NCBI RefSeq assembly: GCF_003013405.1
Contig: NZ_PXZL01000020.1
Coordinates: 248,001 to 312,000 of the forward strand
Direction: 5' to 3'
Length of the DNA stretch: 64,000 nucleotides
Source of the DNA: Brevibacillus formosus
GTDB taxonomy: Bacteria; Bacillota; Bacilli; Brevibacillales; Brevibacillaceae
Part shown: piece by piece, positions 1 to 7,856 of the stretch
Layout of the letters: each line of letters starts with the position of its first letter
Position numbering within the stretch: position 1 is the first letter of the stretch
Position numbers and translations under genes: made by a program
Notes under the pieces: generated by a model
The model's database searches: none
Seen by the model: only the letters and a program-made list of their open reading frames with translations
What the model was told of the DNA's origin: nothing

Positions 1-462
1 GCTCTCTACCAGCGGCACAAATGCGGGACAAGCCATGCCTGCGACGTACAAATCCGGTTGCATCCGTAAAAGCGCACGTTCATACGCCTTAGTACGAATG
101 GTCGTTTCTGTCCCGATGACACCGACTCTTCCGTTTTTTGTCACTTGAACAGCCGCACGCGCCCCTGGTTCAATCACCCCGATGACGGGCAACGGCAAAT
201 CCTCCATCGCTTCCTCCAGCACGACGGCAGTCGCAGTATTACAGGCGATCACCAATGCTTTTAACGGTGTACGCATCACATAGTCGATCATTTGAAAGCT
301 GTAGGCACGAATGTCTTCCGGCGATTTGGAGCCATACGGACAACGGGCATTATCGCCTACATAAACAATCCGTTCTTCGGGTAGCTGACGCATGACTTCC
401 TTCGCAACAGTTAATCCTCCCACTCCTGAATCAATAACGGCAATCGCTCGTTCTCTACTCAT
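1..462 (-). CDS. racE: Glutamate racemase, C-terminus beyond window
   Basis: Converts L-glutamate to D-glutamate for peptidoglycan precursors in the cytoplasm. The 154 visible residues carry the family's landmarks in order: DSGVGG near residue 11, YVGDNARCPYG at 34-44 and the first catalytic cysteine in ACNTATA (Cys74). The second catalytic cysteine lies outside the window because the gene runs off the left edge. The ATG at 462 has a good upstream GGGGAG ribosome binding site. It is read away from the dismutase gene. Family assignment is secure from the motifs; the symbol (racE versus murI) is a naming choice for Gram-positives. Confidence 0.95.
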   Translation of the reverse strand, partial: MSRERAIAVIDSGVGGLTVAKEVMRQLPEERIVYVGDNARCPYGSKSPEDIRAYSFQMIDYVMRTPLKALVIACNTATAVVLEEAMEDLPLPVIGVIEPGARAAVQVTKNGRVGVIGTETTIRTKAYERALLRMQPDLYVAGMACPAFVPLVES

Positions 463-532
463 GCTAATGTGTCTCCCCTGTTGAAATGAATATAGTACAG
501 CATACCACTCAAACATTTGTGCTACTACCATA

Positions 533-561
533 TGCGGAGATGAAATTTCTTGTACTCCGCA
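533..561. repeat. 7-bp inverted repeat in racE-sod divergent region
   Basis: TGCGGAG at 533-539 is repeated in inverted form (CTCCGCA) at 555-561 in the 170-bp region between the divergent racemase and dismutase genes. It could be an operator or RNA hairpin; no convincing sigma-A promoter was found around it, so its role is open. Confidence 0.3.
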
Positions 562-632
562 AATGTCGCACCTTCTCTAGGCGCCTTTCATAATGTGGGG
601 AGAGATGATGTGCCTACGAGGAGGAGAATCTT

Positions 633-1664
633 TTGGTAGAAGAAGCCAAGAATTTGCTGGACTGGAGCCAATGGGGCCGACAATGGATCGAGCATTTGCG
701 AAGACATAAGACCCTCAACCGAGAACTCGAACGGCATCTGCACAAATTCGAAGAAACATTTACACGGATCGGAAGGCAAGCATCCAAGCTTGATTCGGCA
801 AAAGACAGCGACGAACTCCCTGCTCTCATCACTCGCGCCGAACAAGTGCAGCAGCAATTCCATCACTTTTTACGACTGGCTCAATTGAGTGAAGATGAGC
901 ATCTGGAAGAAGAAGTAAAGGAACCTGTTCAGGAATTGATAAATGCACAGCCCGCCATGGCGGAAGAAGAACCAGTACCTGTAGTGCCAGCACCCGTTTC
1001 CTATCCCGGCGCACGCGAGCCAGTCCGTGCGGCACGCCCCGTGGCTGTCGGCCGACATACCCTCCCCCCGCTCCCTTATGCTTACAACGCATTGGAGCCG
1101 TATATCGATGAAGCTACCATGCAAATCCATCACATCAAGCTGCACCAGAAGTATGTAGACGATCTCAATGCAGCAGAACGGAAGCTAGCTGAGGCTCGAG
1201 AAAGTGGCAACTTCGATCTCATACGCCATTGGGAACGCGAGCTTGCCTTTAATGGGGCCGGTCATTACTTGCATACTATCTTTTGGCCAGCCATGAGTCC
1301 GAATGGGGGTGGCATTCCCTCTGGTGATCTCGCAGCGGCAATCAATCGGTATTTCGGTTCATATGACGCCTTTAAGAGGCAATTTAGTCAGGCGGCAGAA
1401 AAGGTAGAAGGTCCTGGGTGGGCGATCCTCGTTTGGTCCCCACGAGCACAGCATCTGGAGATTCTTACAGCCGAAAAGCACCAGAACCTGTCACAATGGG
1501 ATGTGATTCCGTTACTGCCTCTGGACGTATGGGAGCACGCCTATTTCCTGGCATATCAAAACCAGCGAGATAAATATGTAGAGAACTGGTGGAATATCGT
1601 TAACTGGCCCTATGCGGAAGAGCGCTTCGAAAAAGCACGAAAACTTCGCTGGGAGCCATATTGA
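633..1664 (+). CDS. Fe/Mn superoxide dismutase with N-terminal extension
   Basis: Dismutates superoxide to oxygen and peroxide. The catalytic part is residues about 142-343; metal ligands by alignment to the family are His166 (MQIHHIKLHQ), His214 (GHYLHTIFW), Asp298 and His302 (LDVWEHAY), and the gateway tyrosine is Tyr174. The usual second-shell histidine of the HHxxHH motif is leucine here (Leu170). Residues 1-110 are charged and probably helical, then comes a proline/valine-rich linker to about 140; there is no signal peptide. At 343 residues it is much longer than the usual 200-residue enzyme and resembles the extended SodF/YojM-like type of Bacillus. The TTG at 633 is chosen because GAGGAGGAG lies just upstream; the nearby ATGs at 605 and 608 are out of frame. 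Metal preference cannot be told. Confidence 0.9.
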   Translation: MVEEAKNLLDWSQWGRQWIEHLRRHKTLNRELERHLHKFEETFTRIGRQASKLDSAKDSDELPALITRAEQVQQQFHHFLRLAQLSEDEHLEEEVKEPVQELINAQPAMAEEEPVPVVPAPVSYPGAREPVRAARPVAVGRHTLPPLPYAYNALEPYIDEATMQIHHIKLHQKYVDDLNAAERKLAEARESGNFDLIRHWERELAFNGAGHYLHTIFWPAMSPNGGGIPSGDLAAAINRYFGSYDAFKRQFSQAAEKVEGPGWAILVWSPRAQHLEILTAEKHQNLSQWDVIPLLPLDVWEHAYFLAYQNQRDKYVENWWNIVNWPYAEERFEKARKLRWEPY

Positions 1665-1684
1665 CTTGTATCTCCTTCATTGAC

Positions 1685-1729
1685 AAACCCCCTCGTCATC
1701 CCAAATGTCAGGAATGAGAGGGGGTTTTT
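1685..1729 (+). terminator. Intrinsic terminator after sod
   Basis: AAACCCCCTC at the left arm pairs with GAGGGGGTT on the right, followed by a run of T on the plus strand. It ends the dismutase transcript and probably also shields it from the convergent cyclophilin gene. Confidence 0.8.
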
Positions 1730-1740
1730 GCTGGCAAAAC

Positions 1741-2847
1741 TTATTCGTTGTACGGGACAAATTCAATCTTTTGTACCTTGATCGGATTTTGGATGGGCTT
1801 GGCATTTTCATCTGTTTTCTGGGCAGCGATCTTGTCTACAACTTCCATCCCGGCAAAAACATGACCAAAAACAGTGTGACGGTTGTCGAGGTATGCTCGT
1901 CCGCCAATTTCTTTATACTTCGCTTCTGCGTTCAACGGCAGCGCCGACAAATCGAGGTACTCCTGATCTACCTTGGGGCTTTGTACAATGTAAAAATGGG
2001 TGCTGTTCGTATTAGGTCCAGCGTTCCCCATACTGAGCGCCCCTCTGAAGTTGAACAGATCCCGGCTAAACTCGTCCTCAAACGACCCACCGTAAATACT
2101 CGGAAGCTCCTTGCCATCCGGCCTTTTCAAATCTCCCGCCTGAATCATGAAATCGTTGATCACACGGTGAAATATCATATTGTTGTATTGCCCTTTTTTT
2201 GCGAGTGTTTTAAAGTTTTCCACCGCTTTTGGAGCTTTGTTCGGGAACAGTCTCAGCTTGATCACACCGGCGTCAGTCGTGATCACGCATATTTCTTCGC
2301 CTTTGCGTGGCTTCTCCAACTGAATCAGCTTCACATCTGACACATCAATGCCAGAGTCCTGCCAAATGACTCCCCACGCCTTCCAGTTCACCGGATCTGT
2401 CCCTAGTCTTGCCAATCCAAGATAATCCGTTTTTTCAATGGCCTTGTTATCTGCGGTATACCCGACGTATTTGAATTTCACTATCGCGCGGTAGTTATTG
2501 TAGGCGTCCTCCTTCGTGACGGTGTACAGCTTGTCTATCTTTGCTTCGATCACCTGAATGTTTTTGTATTGCGCCAACCCTTCCACGTAGGTTTTCATCG
2601 CAAAATTCGTAAAGGAATCATTTGCTACCAGCTTTGCTACCTCAGCAGGATTGGATCGTTGCTTCACCAAGGACGCTATGAAATCATTCACTTCCTGCTT
2701 ATCTCCCCCATGTGGACGGAACTGATTGACCTGCACTTCGTTACGATAATCATGAATAGCATTTGCAGCAGCATGTTGGACAAAAGCAGGACTTAGTAAC
2801 GGGATTGCAATACTTGCAGCGACTGCCAGAGAAACGAGTTTTTTCAT
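1741..2847 (-). CDS. Secreted cyclophilin-type peptidyl-prolyl isomerase
   Basis: Catalyses cis-trans isomerisation of prolyl bonds, here outside the membrane. A signal peptide (MKKLVSLAVAASIAIPLLSP, cleavage near the AAANA region) has no lipobox cysteine. Residues about 40-180 form a less conserved domain with an NTF2-like flavour (inference). The C-terminal half is a complete cyclophilin domain with FHRVINDFMIQAGD and the strand GALSMGNAGPNTNSTHFYI containing the active-site surroundings. The ATG at 2847 is preferred over a GTG at 2862 because GGGGG sits at the right distance. The gene is convergent with sod and stands alone. It could assist folding of exported proteins, but nothing in the sequence names a client. 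Confidence 0.88.
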   Translation of the reverse strand: MKKLVSLAVAASIAIPLLSPAFVQHAAANAIHDYRNEVQVNQFRPHGGDKQEVNDFIASLVKQRSNPAEVAKLVANDSFTNFAMKTYVEGLAQYKNIQVIEAKIDKLYTVTKEDAYNNYRAIVKFKYVGYTADNKAIEKTDYLGLARLGTDPVNWKAWGVIWQDSGIDVSDVKLIQLEKPRKGEEICVITTDAGVIKLRLFPNKAPKAVENFKTLAKKGQYNNMIFHRVINDFMIQAGDLKRPDGKELPSIYGGSFEDEFSRDLFNFRGALSMGNAGPNTNSTHFYIVQSPKVDQEYLDLSALPLNAEAKYKEIGGRAYLDNRHTVFGHVFAGMEVVDKIAAQKTDENAKPIQNPIKVQKIEFVPYNE

Positions 2848-3064
2848 TTTTTCTGCCCCCACTAATTAGAAGATTGTTCCATAAAGACAGTATATCTCAA
2901 TCTGTGAGTCGATGACTGAAATATTTTAAAAATTCTGCTAAAAGAGGGTATTTTGAGCTGCATAGGGGAATTGTGGCGAGGCAGCGTTTCCTTTATCAAT
3001 CGTCAGATTATTCTGGGAGGATAGAAAAGCTGTGAACAAGATAGGAAAGTTCCTAGCGACTCTA

Positions 3065-3090
3065 TATAATAAGCTCTCAAGAGCGCTCTT
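3065..3090 (+). promoter_or_regulatory. Putative -10 box and palindrome before GNAT gene
   Basis: TATAAT at 3065-3070 lies about 50 bases before the acetyltransferase start, without a good -35 hexamer. A perfect 12-bp palindrome, AAGAGCGCTCTT at 3079-3090, overlaps the likely start of transcription and could be an operator. Inference only. Confidence 0.4.
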
Positions 3091-3121
3091 ATTTGTTTGT
3101 TAGTTTGAATTAGGAGGTTTC

Positions 3122-3571
3122 ATGGTGAATACCAAAACTGTTGTATATGAAGCCAGCTATCGTGATCAATTGGTAGATATTTGGTATCGTGCTGTTTGCC
3201 GTACGCACCATTTTTTGACGAGAGAAGATATTGCGTTTTATAAAAACATGGTAAAAAATGAAGCACTATCTGCTGTTGAGGTATGGATGGAAATAAACGA
3301 AAAGAGAGAGCCTGTAGGCTTCATTGGCCTTGATGGAACGAAAATCGAAATGCTGTTCGTTGATCCAGAATACCACGGGAAAGGGATTGGGAGCAGATTA
3401 CTCGAACATGCAGAACGTAAGTATGGTCCGAATCTGAAAGTAGATGTCAACGAGCAAAACGAAGGGGCTTATGCTTTTTACAGAAGGTATGGGTTTGTGC
3501 AAACAGGACGGTCTGAGCTGGATGGTTCGGGGAGGCCGTTTCCTTTGCTTCATTTAGATTTACAACGTTAA
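3122..3571 (+). CDS. GNAT-family N-acetyltransferase
   Basis: Acetyl-CoA-dependent N-acetyltransferase of unknown substrate. The fold markers are the strand IEMLFVDPEYHGKGIGSRLL (residues about 78-97; acetyl-CoA pyrophosphate loop in HGKGIG) and the final NEGAYAFYRRYGF motif B. The N-terminus (VDIWYRAVCRTHHFL) is like the E. coli YjaB subgroup. A GGAGG site precedes the ATG at 3122; a GTG at 3125 is an alternative start. It is a single-gene unit between oppositely oriented genes. Confidence 0.88.
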   Translation: MVNTKTVVYEASYRDQLVDIWYRAVCRTHHFLTREDIAFYKNMVKNEALSAVEVWMEINEKREPVGFIGLDGTKIEMLFVDPEYHGKGIGSRLLEHAERKYGPNLKVDVNEQNEGAYAFYRRYGFVQTGRSELDGSGRPFPLLHLDLQR

Positions 3572-3583
3572 TTTTCGGTTTAG

Positions 3584-3637
3584 AAAAAAACAAGACTGTC
3601 TTACATAGTAGAATTTTCTACTTGCGAGACAGTCTTG
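3584..3637 (-). terminator. Strong terminator closing the peptide-export operon
   Basis: An 11-bp perfect stem (CAAGACTGTCT at 3591-3601 with AGACAGTCTTG at 3627-3637), with a second small hairpin in its loop. On the minus strand it is followed by seven T, so it terminates transcripts coming from the four-cysteine peptide gene just upstream. It may also slow plus-strand transcription of the GNAT gene, but there the T-run is poor. Confidence 0.85.
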
Positions 3638-3659
3638 CTCTATTTATGCGTCTGAAAAA

Positions 3660-3758
3660 CTACCAAGGACATTCACACAATGAGCCATTTCTTATGCATC
3701 CTTTTTGGCATCCCGCGAACGCACTTGCTCCTAGTTTTTGGAGTAATTTTTTGAACAT
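3660..3758 (-). CDS. 32-aa four-cysteine peptide, candidate exported peptide precursor
   Basis: A 32-residue open frame from ATG 3758 to TAG 3660, preceded on the minus strand by a GGTGAGGTGAT ribosome binding site. The first 13 residues are basic-amphipathic (MFKKLLQKLGASA), followed by a small tail with Cys17, Cys21, Cys28 and Cys30 and ending Cys-Pro-Trp. It is the last gene of the operon that encodes a MauD-like thioredoxin, an ABC exporter and a MauE-like membrane protein, and a strong terminator follows at once. The arrangement (thiol-oxidation pair plus exporter plus tiny Cys-rich peptide) parallels disulfide-bonded bacteriocin systems such as sublancin, but I know no family for this sequence. 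It could be a bacteriocin, a signal or a metal-binding peptide. No double-glycine leader is seen. Confidence 0.6.
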   Translation of the reverse strand: MFKKLLQKLGASAFAGCQKGCIRNGSLCECPW

Positions 3759-3844
3759 GCCTATCACCTCACCTTTTCCATAAAATGTATTTACAGCAAT
3801 ATAATACAATCTTTATGCGGAAAATGAAAGTGTTTTCTGAAATT

Positions 3845-4006
3845 TCAATAAGTAATATTTTTGTCGCTTCTCCTACTATTCTCCTCTGCTGCTTCCATTT
3901 TGTTAATGAACGTCCCAACCACCTTTAATACTTGAAACAAGACGACTAAAATCGCGATGACCGTCACCCATAATACCCCGAACCCAATCATCCAGCCTGT
4001 AGACAT
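3845..4006 (-). CDS. 53-aa single-span membrane peptide
   Basis: Starts at ATG 4006, two bases after the stop of the MauE-like gene, with GGCAGGG as ribosome binding site inside that gene's last codons; ends at TGA 3845. Residues about 5-31 form one hydrophobic helix (WMIGFGVLWVTVIAILVVLF), followed by a charged cytoplasmic-looking tail rich in Glu, Arg, Lys and Asn. Tight coupling puts it in the export operon. Possible roles are an accessory subunit of the exporter or an immunity peptide for the four-cysteine product; neither is shown. No family was recognised. Confidence 0.65.
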   Translation of the reverse strand: MSTGWMIGFGVLWVTVIAILVVLFQVLKVVGTFINKMEAAEENSRRSDKNITY

Positions 4007-4008
4007 GT

Positions 4009-4569
4009 TCATCCCTGCCTTTTTCGCAAAATATGTTTGAACGTACTGATTTCTCCGCTAATAGCCATGAGCAGTGAGATGCTCACACTCGAAAAGAAGA
4101 TAGCCATAACTCCGTTGGTGATTTCGAAACTGCCGGACACTAAATAATGGTCAACACTCGCCCACCCCCCGCTCCATTGCCCCACACAGACTGCCAGACT
4201 GATGAATACGAGATTACGCAATACAAGCTTCCACGATAAAAAATGGTTTCCAGCCATTCCACCGCATCCGCATGAAATCTTCTTTCTGCCTCTTGCTAGA
4301 TTGATACTGATCGCAAGTGTGTACAGCCCTAACAACAAAATCGCCAGGGACAGTCCCAGCGTTGTAAAAAAACCGATCAGCAAGGAAACCGCTACGGTGG
4401 CTTGCAGCCCCAAATCCAGATACGTAAAGCCTTTTGACCACGAGTAGGGTATGATCTGATAGGCTCGAACAATAGACAAATGCGTGCCCATGCCGCTTAT
4501 TTTTGAGACAAACGTGCTGAGAAATAAAAATGCGAGAATCAGCCGAAACAGCAACCCAAGCTCCTCCAT
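4009..4569 (-). CDS. MauE/DoxX-like redox membrane protein
   Basis: A 186-residue protein with four or more membrane helices. The family marker is the cysteine pair in KKISCGCGGMAG (about residues 99-110), followed by SWKLVLRNLVFISLAV, as in MauE proteins of the DoxX superfamily that cooperate with MauD thioredoxins in making disulfides in exported proteins. The ATG at 4569 follows AAGGAGGG and lies 15 bases after the ABC transporter stop. In this operon it would pass oxidising or reducing equivalents across the membrane for the MauD-like partner. Direction of electron flow is not shown by sequence. Confidence 0.8.
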   Translation of the reverse strand: MEELGLLFRLILAFLFLSTFVSKISGMGTHLSIVRAYQIIPYSWSKGFTYLDLGLQATVAVSLLIGFFTTLGLSLAILLLGLYTLAISINLARGRKKISCGCGGMAGNHFLSWKLVLRNLVFISLAVCVGQWSGGWASVDHYLVSGSFEITNGVMAIFFSSVSISLLMAISGEISTFKHILRKRQG

Positions 4570-4584
4570 AACATCCCTCCTTCG

Positions 4585-6369
4585 TTACGCGAACCATTTC
4601 GCCTGCATGCGGTACATGCGCGAATATTCTCCGTTTGCATCCATTAGCTCATCATGATGCCCTACTTCGATCAGCTGACCCTGCTTCATGACAAAAATCC
4701 GATCCGCCATTCGTGCTGCTGCCATCCGATGGGAAATAAAAATCGCCGTCTTGTTCTGTGTGAGGGCATCAAACTGCTGAAATACTTCCAGCTCTGCCTG
4801 CGGATCAAGTGCCGCTGTAGGCTCGTCCAGAATAAATATCTCGCCTCTTCTGTACAAAGCCCGCGCCAACGCGATCTTCTGCCACTGTCCGCCTGACAGG
4901 TCTTCGCCATCCTGTAGCGTCCGACCCAAAATCGTATCATATCCACTGGGGAGCCGACGAATAAAGGTATCTGCACCAGTTTCAACCGCTACTTGCCTCA
5001 TTTGGGCGGGATTGACTTCCTGCGTTACTCTCCCAATGGTGATGTTCTCTCCAGCAGTGAAATTGTAACGAATGAAGTCTTGGAAAATGACCGTGATATT
5101 TCGTTGCAGGTCGGAAATATCGAGCTCATGAATCGACTGATTGTCGAACAGAATATTCCCCGAATGGATCGGATAAAGCCCCATCAGGCACTTGACTAGC
5201 GTCGTTTTTCCAGAGCCATTATCGCCGACAATCGCAATACGCTCCCCCGGCTTGATCGTAAAGGAAACTTCATTGATCACATTGCGCTCCATTTTGGGAT
5301 AGCAAAACGAAACCCGATCAAACGTAATACCAGATTGCAGCTTGGTGGGAAACTCCGCTCTGCCAGTGAGCTGCGGAATCGTTTTATCCTCATATTCCAG
5401 AAAGTCAAACAGATCAGCGATGTACAAGCATCTGTTGACGATATGTGCGAGGTTAAAGGTCATTAACGAAAGCAGCTGCTGCGTATTCTGTACCGCTTGT
5501 GCAATCGCTACAAAATCCCCTACCCTCAGGGCGCTCGCACGAAGCAGCGATACAACCAATCCCAAGCAGCCAATATACATCGAGGAGGTAAAAATCCCTG
5601 AGAGAATCAGTGCTTTTTCTCTGCGGTGAAGCAGACGAAGTACCTCTTTCATATTTTTCAAATACAGACGAGACCATCTGCCTAGCAAAAAGTCCTTTAG
5701 CTGAAACAGTCGGACCTCTTTGGAGCTGTCACGCTCATTCAGGATCGAGCTAATGTAGGAGGCTTCGCGAATCTCTGGCGTCTGTAGCCTTGCGAGAAAG
5801 TATTCCGACATACCAAATTTAATTTGGACGATTAAAAGTGGAATCACGGCCAGCAAGCTCATCACAGCTAATCCCCAGTGAATGCTAAGCAAAAACACCG
5901 CATATGAAATCAGAGTAATCAGATTTTTACCCAGATCCAATACCCTTTCCACAGGGTCCAGAAAGCGTTCCCCCATTGCCTCTGCCCGAATGCGGTGGTG
6001 ATGATTGTAAAATTCCGGATCATCGAAATAGGAGAGCGGAACAGATGCTGCTTTCTTTGCTACCAAATGCTCCAAATGATATTCCAGTCGTTGCTCCGTA
6101 TGGGCATCGAGAACACGCAAGACCGTTTCCAACGCATTCGTCACCAGCGTCACGGAAAACAGTCCAGCAAGCAGCCAAAGCAATGGCTGGTAATCATCCG
6201 TGTGGTCCAGCGCAATGGCTGTAACCTCATTTACCATTTCTTTCATGATCCAGATCGTAGCCAACGGGGAAAATGCCAGGATCATTCTGAGAGCAATGGA
6301 ACAAATGAGCCATAGCTTGCCATGTGCCCAAATCAATCGAACGGTTTTTGCAAAATAGGAGCGAGTCAT
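4585..6369 (-). CDS. ABC exporter, fused membrane and ATPase domains
   Basis: A 594-residue half-transporter. Residues 1-320 hold about six membrane helices; residues 345-594 are the ATPase with Walker A GDNGSGKTT (382-390), signature LSGGQ (491-495), Walker B IFILDEP (511-517) and the switch histidine in ISHR. It lacks an N-terminal C39 peptidase domain, so if it exports the small peptide, any leader would be removed by another protease. Its ATG overlaps the stop of the MauD-like gene by four bases, and the MauE-like gene follows closely. Likely substrate is the four-cysteine peptide or a related product (inference from context). Confidence 0.88.
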   Translation of the reverse strand: MTRSYFAKTVRLIWAHGKLWLICSIALRMILAFSPLATIWIMKEMVNEVTAIALDHTDDYQPLLWLLAGLFSVTLVTNALETVLRVLDAHTEQRLEYHLEHLVAKKAASVPLSYFDDPEFYNHHHRIRAEAMGERFLDPVERVLDLGKNLITLISYAVFLLSIHWGLAVMSLLAVIPLLIVQIKFGMSEYFLARLQTPEIREASYISSILNERDSSKEVRLFQLKDFLLGRWSRLYLKNMKEVLRLLHRREKALILSGIFTSSMYIGCLGLVVSLLRASALRVGDFVAIAQAVQNTQQLLSLMTFNLAHIVNRCLYIADLFDFLEYEDKTIPQLTGRAEFPTKLQSGITFDRVSFCYPKMERNVINEVSFTIKPGERIAIVGDNGSGKTTLVKCLMGLYPIHSGNILFDNQSIHELDISDLQRNITVIFQDFIRYNFTAGENITIGRVTQEVNPAQMRQVAVETGADTFIRRLPSGYDTILGRTLQDGEDLSGGQWQKIALARALYRRGEIFILDEPTAALDPQAELEVFQQFDALTQNKTAIFISHRMAAARMADRIFVMKQGQLIEVGHHDELMDANGEYSRMYRMQAKWFA

Positions 6370-6899
6370 GCTGGTTCACCTGCTAGCGCCAGGAGCTTCT
6401 TTTTGGTTTCCACGGCGGTTATCGGCTTGGCACGAATGACGTCCTGCTCATCGATCACAAAAACACTTGGGAAATGGTTGATTTTGTATGCTTCCAGCAT
6501 GGGTTCGTTGCCGATCAAGACAGGGATGCCGGATATGTTGTTTTCTTTTAGCCATTGGGAAGTGGATATGTGCTCGGATTCTGTTGAGATGATAACGGAT
6601 GCATCTGTGAGTACACTTCCCTCGGATAATAGTTCGTGCACATGATTGGCACAGTGCCCGCAGCCCGTATGGGTGAAGTTTATGATCAGTGGACGGGGCA
6701 AGTGGTTTAGTTGTTGTTCTTGACCGTTTAGCGTGAGGAAAGGTAGAGATTGTAGTTTGGTGCCGATTGCTGGTCCGGTTTCTGGGATGAATGGGTGGAA
6801 GTGATGGACCTGTCTCTGGGTTTGTTTTAGTAGGGTGAGGAGTTTTGCCAGTAAGAAGGCAAAGATAAGTAGAAAGATCATGTTTATGGCTATGAGCAA
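6366..6899 (-). CDS. MauD-like membrane-anchored thioredoxin
   Basis: Membrane-anchored thiol-disulfide oxidoreductase of 177 residues. The N-terminus is one membrane helix (MIFLLIFAFLLAKLL), then a thioredoxin fold with the active site CGHC (Cys80-Cys83 from the chosen start) and the cis-proline loop HFPSVFVID. I choose the TTG at 6899, because AAAGGAG lies about ten bases upstream; an ATG at 6950 is in frame but has no ribosome binding site and would add a polar tail before the anchor. First gene of the operon, overlapping the ABC gene by four bases. With the MauE-like protein it would form a dedicated disulfide system for the exported peptide. Confidence 0.82.
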   Translation of the reverse strand: MLIAINMIFLLIFAFLLAKLLTLLKQTQRQVHHFHPFIPETGPAIGTKLQSLPFLTLNGQEQQLNHLPRPLIINFTHTGCGHCANHVHELLSEGSVLTDASVIISTESEHISTSQWLKENNISGIPVLIGNEPMLEAYKINHFPSVFVIDEQDVIRAKPITAVETKKKLLALAGEPA

Positions 6900-6962
6900 A
6901 TCTATCGATCTCCTTTCGTGTGACTCGAGATAATACGCGAGGCGTAACATATTTTTACAGAG

Positions 6963-6991
6963 AAAATACCATAATATTCTAGTTTTGTCAT
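6963..6991 (-). promoter_or_regulatory. Putative sigma-A promoter of the peptide-export operon
   Basis: On the minus strand, ATGACA (6986-6991, five of six matches to -35), 17-bp spacer and TATTTT (6963-6968, four of six). It lies about 65 bases before the TTG start of the MauD-like gene. Confidence 0.55.
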
Positions 6992-7090
6992 TGTTTTATG
7001 GTTCAGGGAAGTCTGTTGGTAGAAAAGATTTTGGTGATTGAGAGGTTAAACAGTGATTGAGGCTTGCTCAGGTATACTTATAGACTAGAT

Positions 7091-7200
7091 AAACAAAACA
7101 GCCCCTGCGGGCCAGTAAGGACGATAATTAGGGCTGCTAGGTAGTTTACTTCGATATCAACGCAATTAAATCTGGTCTAGCAGTATCGTCCTCGTTACCC
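7091..7200 (-). ncRNA. Structured RNA-like element, possible type I toxin 3' tail
   Basis: Two nested inverted pairs are evident: GGACGATA 7119-7126 with TATCGTCC 7184-7191, and CTGCTAG 7134-7140 with CTAGCAG 7177-7183; a further CAGCCC/GGGCTG pair (7099-7104, 7131-7136) competes and is followed on the minus strand by a T-rich run, like a terminator. The layout reminds me of the 3' part of TxpA/BsrG-type toxin mRNAs of Bacillales, where a foldback pairs with an antisense RNA. I find no hydrophobic toxin frame upstream, so this may be a remnant. The structure is seen; the family link is inference. Confidence 0.35.
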
Positions 7201-7259
7201 AACAAGAATCAAATAATTTCTCTCTAAACTAGCAGACCATCAACATTGTCCCGAAGGGT

Positions 7260-7294
7260 AAAAAAAGACCTCAAGAACTATTGTACTTAAGGTC
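7260..7294 (-). terminator. Terminator of the 165-aa immunity-like gene
   Basis: GACCTCAAG (7267-7275) pairs with CTTAAGGTC (7286-7294) allowing one G-U pair; on the minus strand seven T follow. It ends the gene at 7354-7851. Confidence 0.75.
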
Positions 7295-7353
7295 AGGCAT
7301 TCATTTTAAACTTTATTCTCCAATTTCGAACAAGGTAATAACAACGATTGATT

Positions 7354-7851
7354 TTATGGATATATCTTTTCTATTGGGGCGAGTTTCACTTCTTCCGTAA
7401 AATAACATTTAATTTTAGGAAATACCCGCCCCATAAAATCTCCTTTCCGTTTCTCATCAATTATCAGCACAAATGAATCAACACTTTCTCTTAAACTAAG
7501 TACATACCCGTGATTCATAAACTCATCGTTTTTCTGAATGACTAAACATGTAAATAAATTATTTATCCCTAATGATTCCTCCACCTCATTAGAATCATTT
7601 ATTTCATACCAGACAAGTGAATTGTTTTGTAAGGGTTGAGTTCCCCAAGGAAAAACCCACTCATTATTAATAAACCTAATTCTTGGACCTATAAATTCTT
7701 TCTCTTGAGGAGTACAATGCTTTTCAAAGTGGTCCTTAGTGTGAAAGAACAGAAAAATATCTCCTTGATTAAGAAAGGAGAGCATCACTTTTATCCTTTC
7801 CTCGAATGAAATCTTACCAATATAGAAGTTATTAAGGTAATAACGATTCAT
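7354..7851 (-). CDS. Putative immunity protein of decayed RHS cassette
   Basis: 165 residues, soluble, no signal peptide, no recognised family. It starts at ATG 7851 with AAGGGGAT upstream and directly follows a decayed RHS C-terminal tip (7857-8160), the position always held by immunity genes in this region. By that context it probably neutralises the lost toxin and now survives as an orphan immunity gene, protecting against sister strains. The gene is AT-rich like the other cassettes. Alternative: an unrelated hypothetical protein. Confidence 0.6.
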   Translation of the reverse strand: MNRYYLNNFYIGKISFEERIKVMLSFLNQGDIFLFFHTKDHFEKHCTPQEKEFIGPRIRFINNEWVFPWGTQPLQNNSLVWYEINDSNEVEESLGINNLFTCLVIQKNDEFMNHGYVLSLRESVDSFVLIIDEKRKGDFMGRVFPKIKCYFTEEVKLAPIEKIYP

Positions 7852-7856
7852 AGTTA

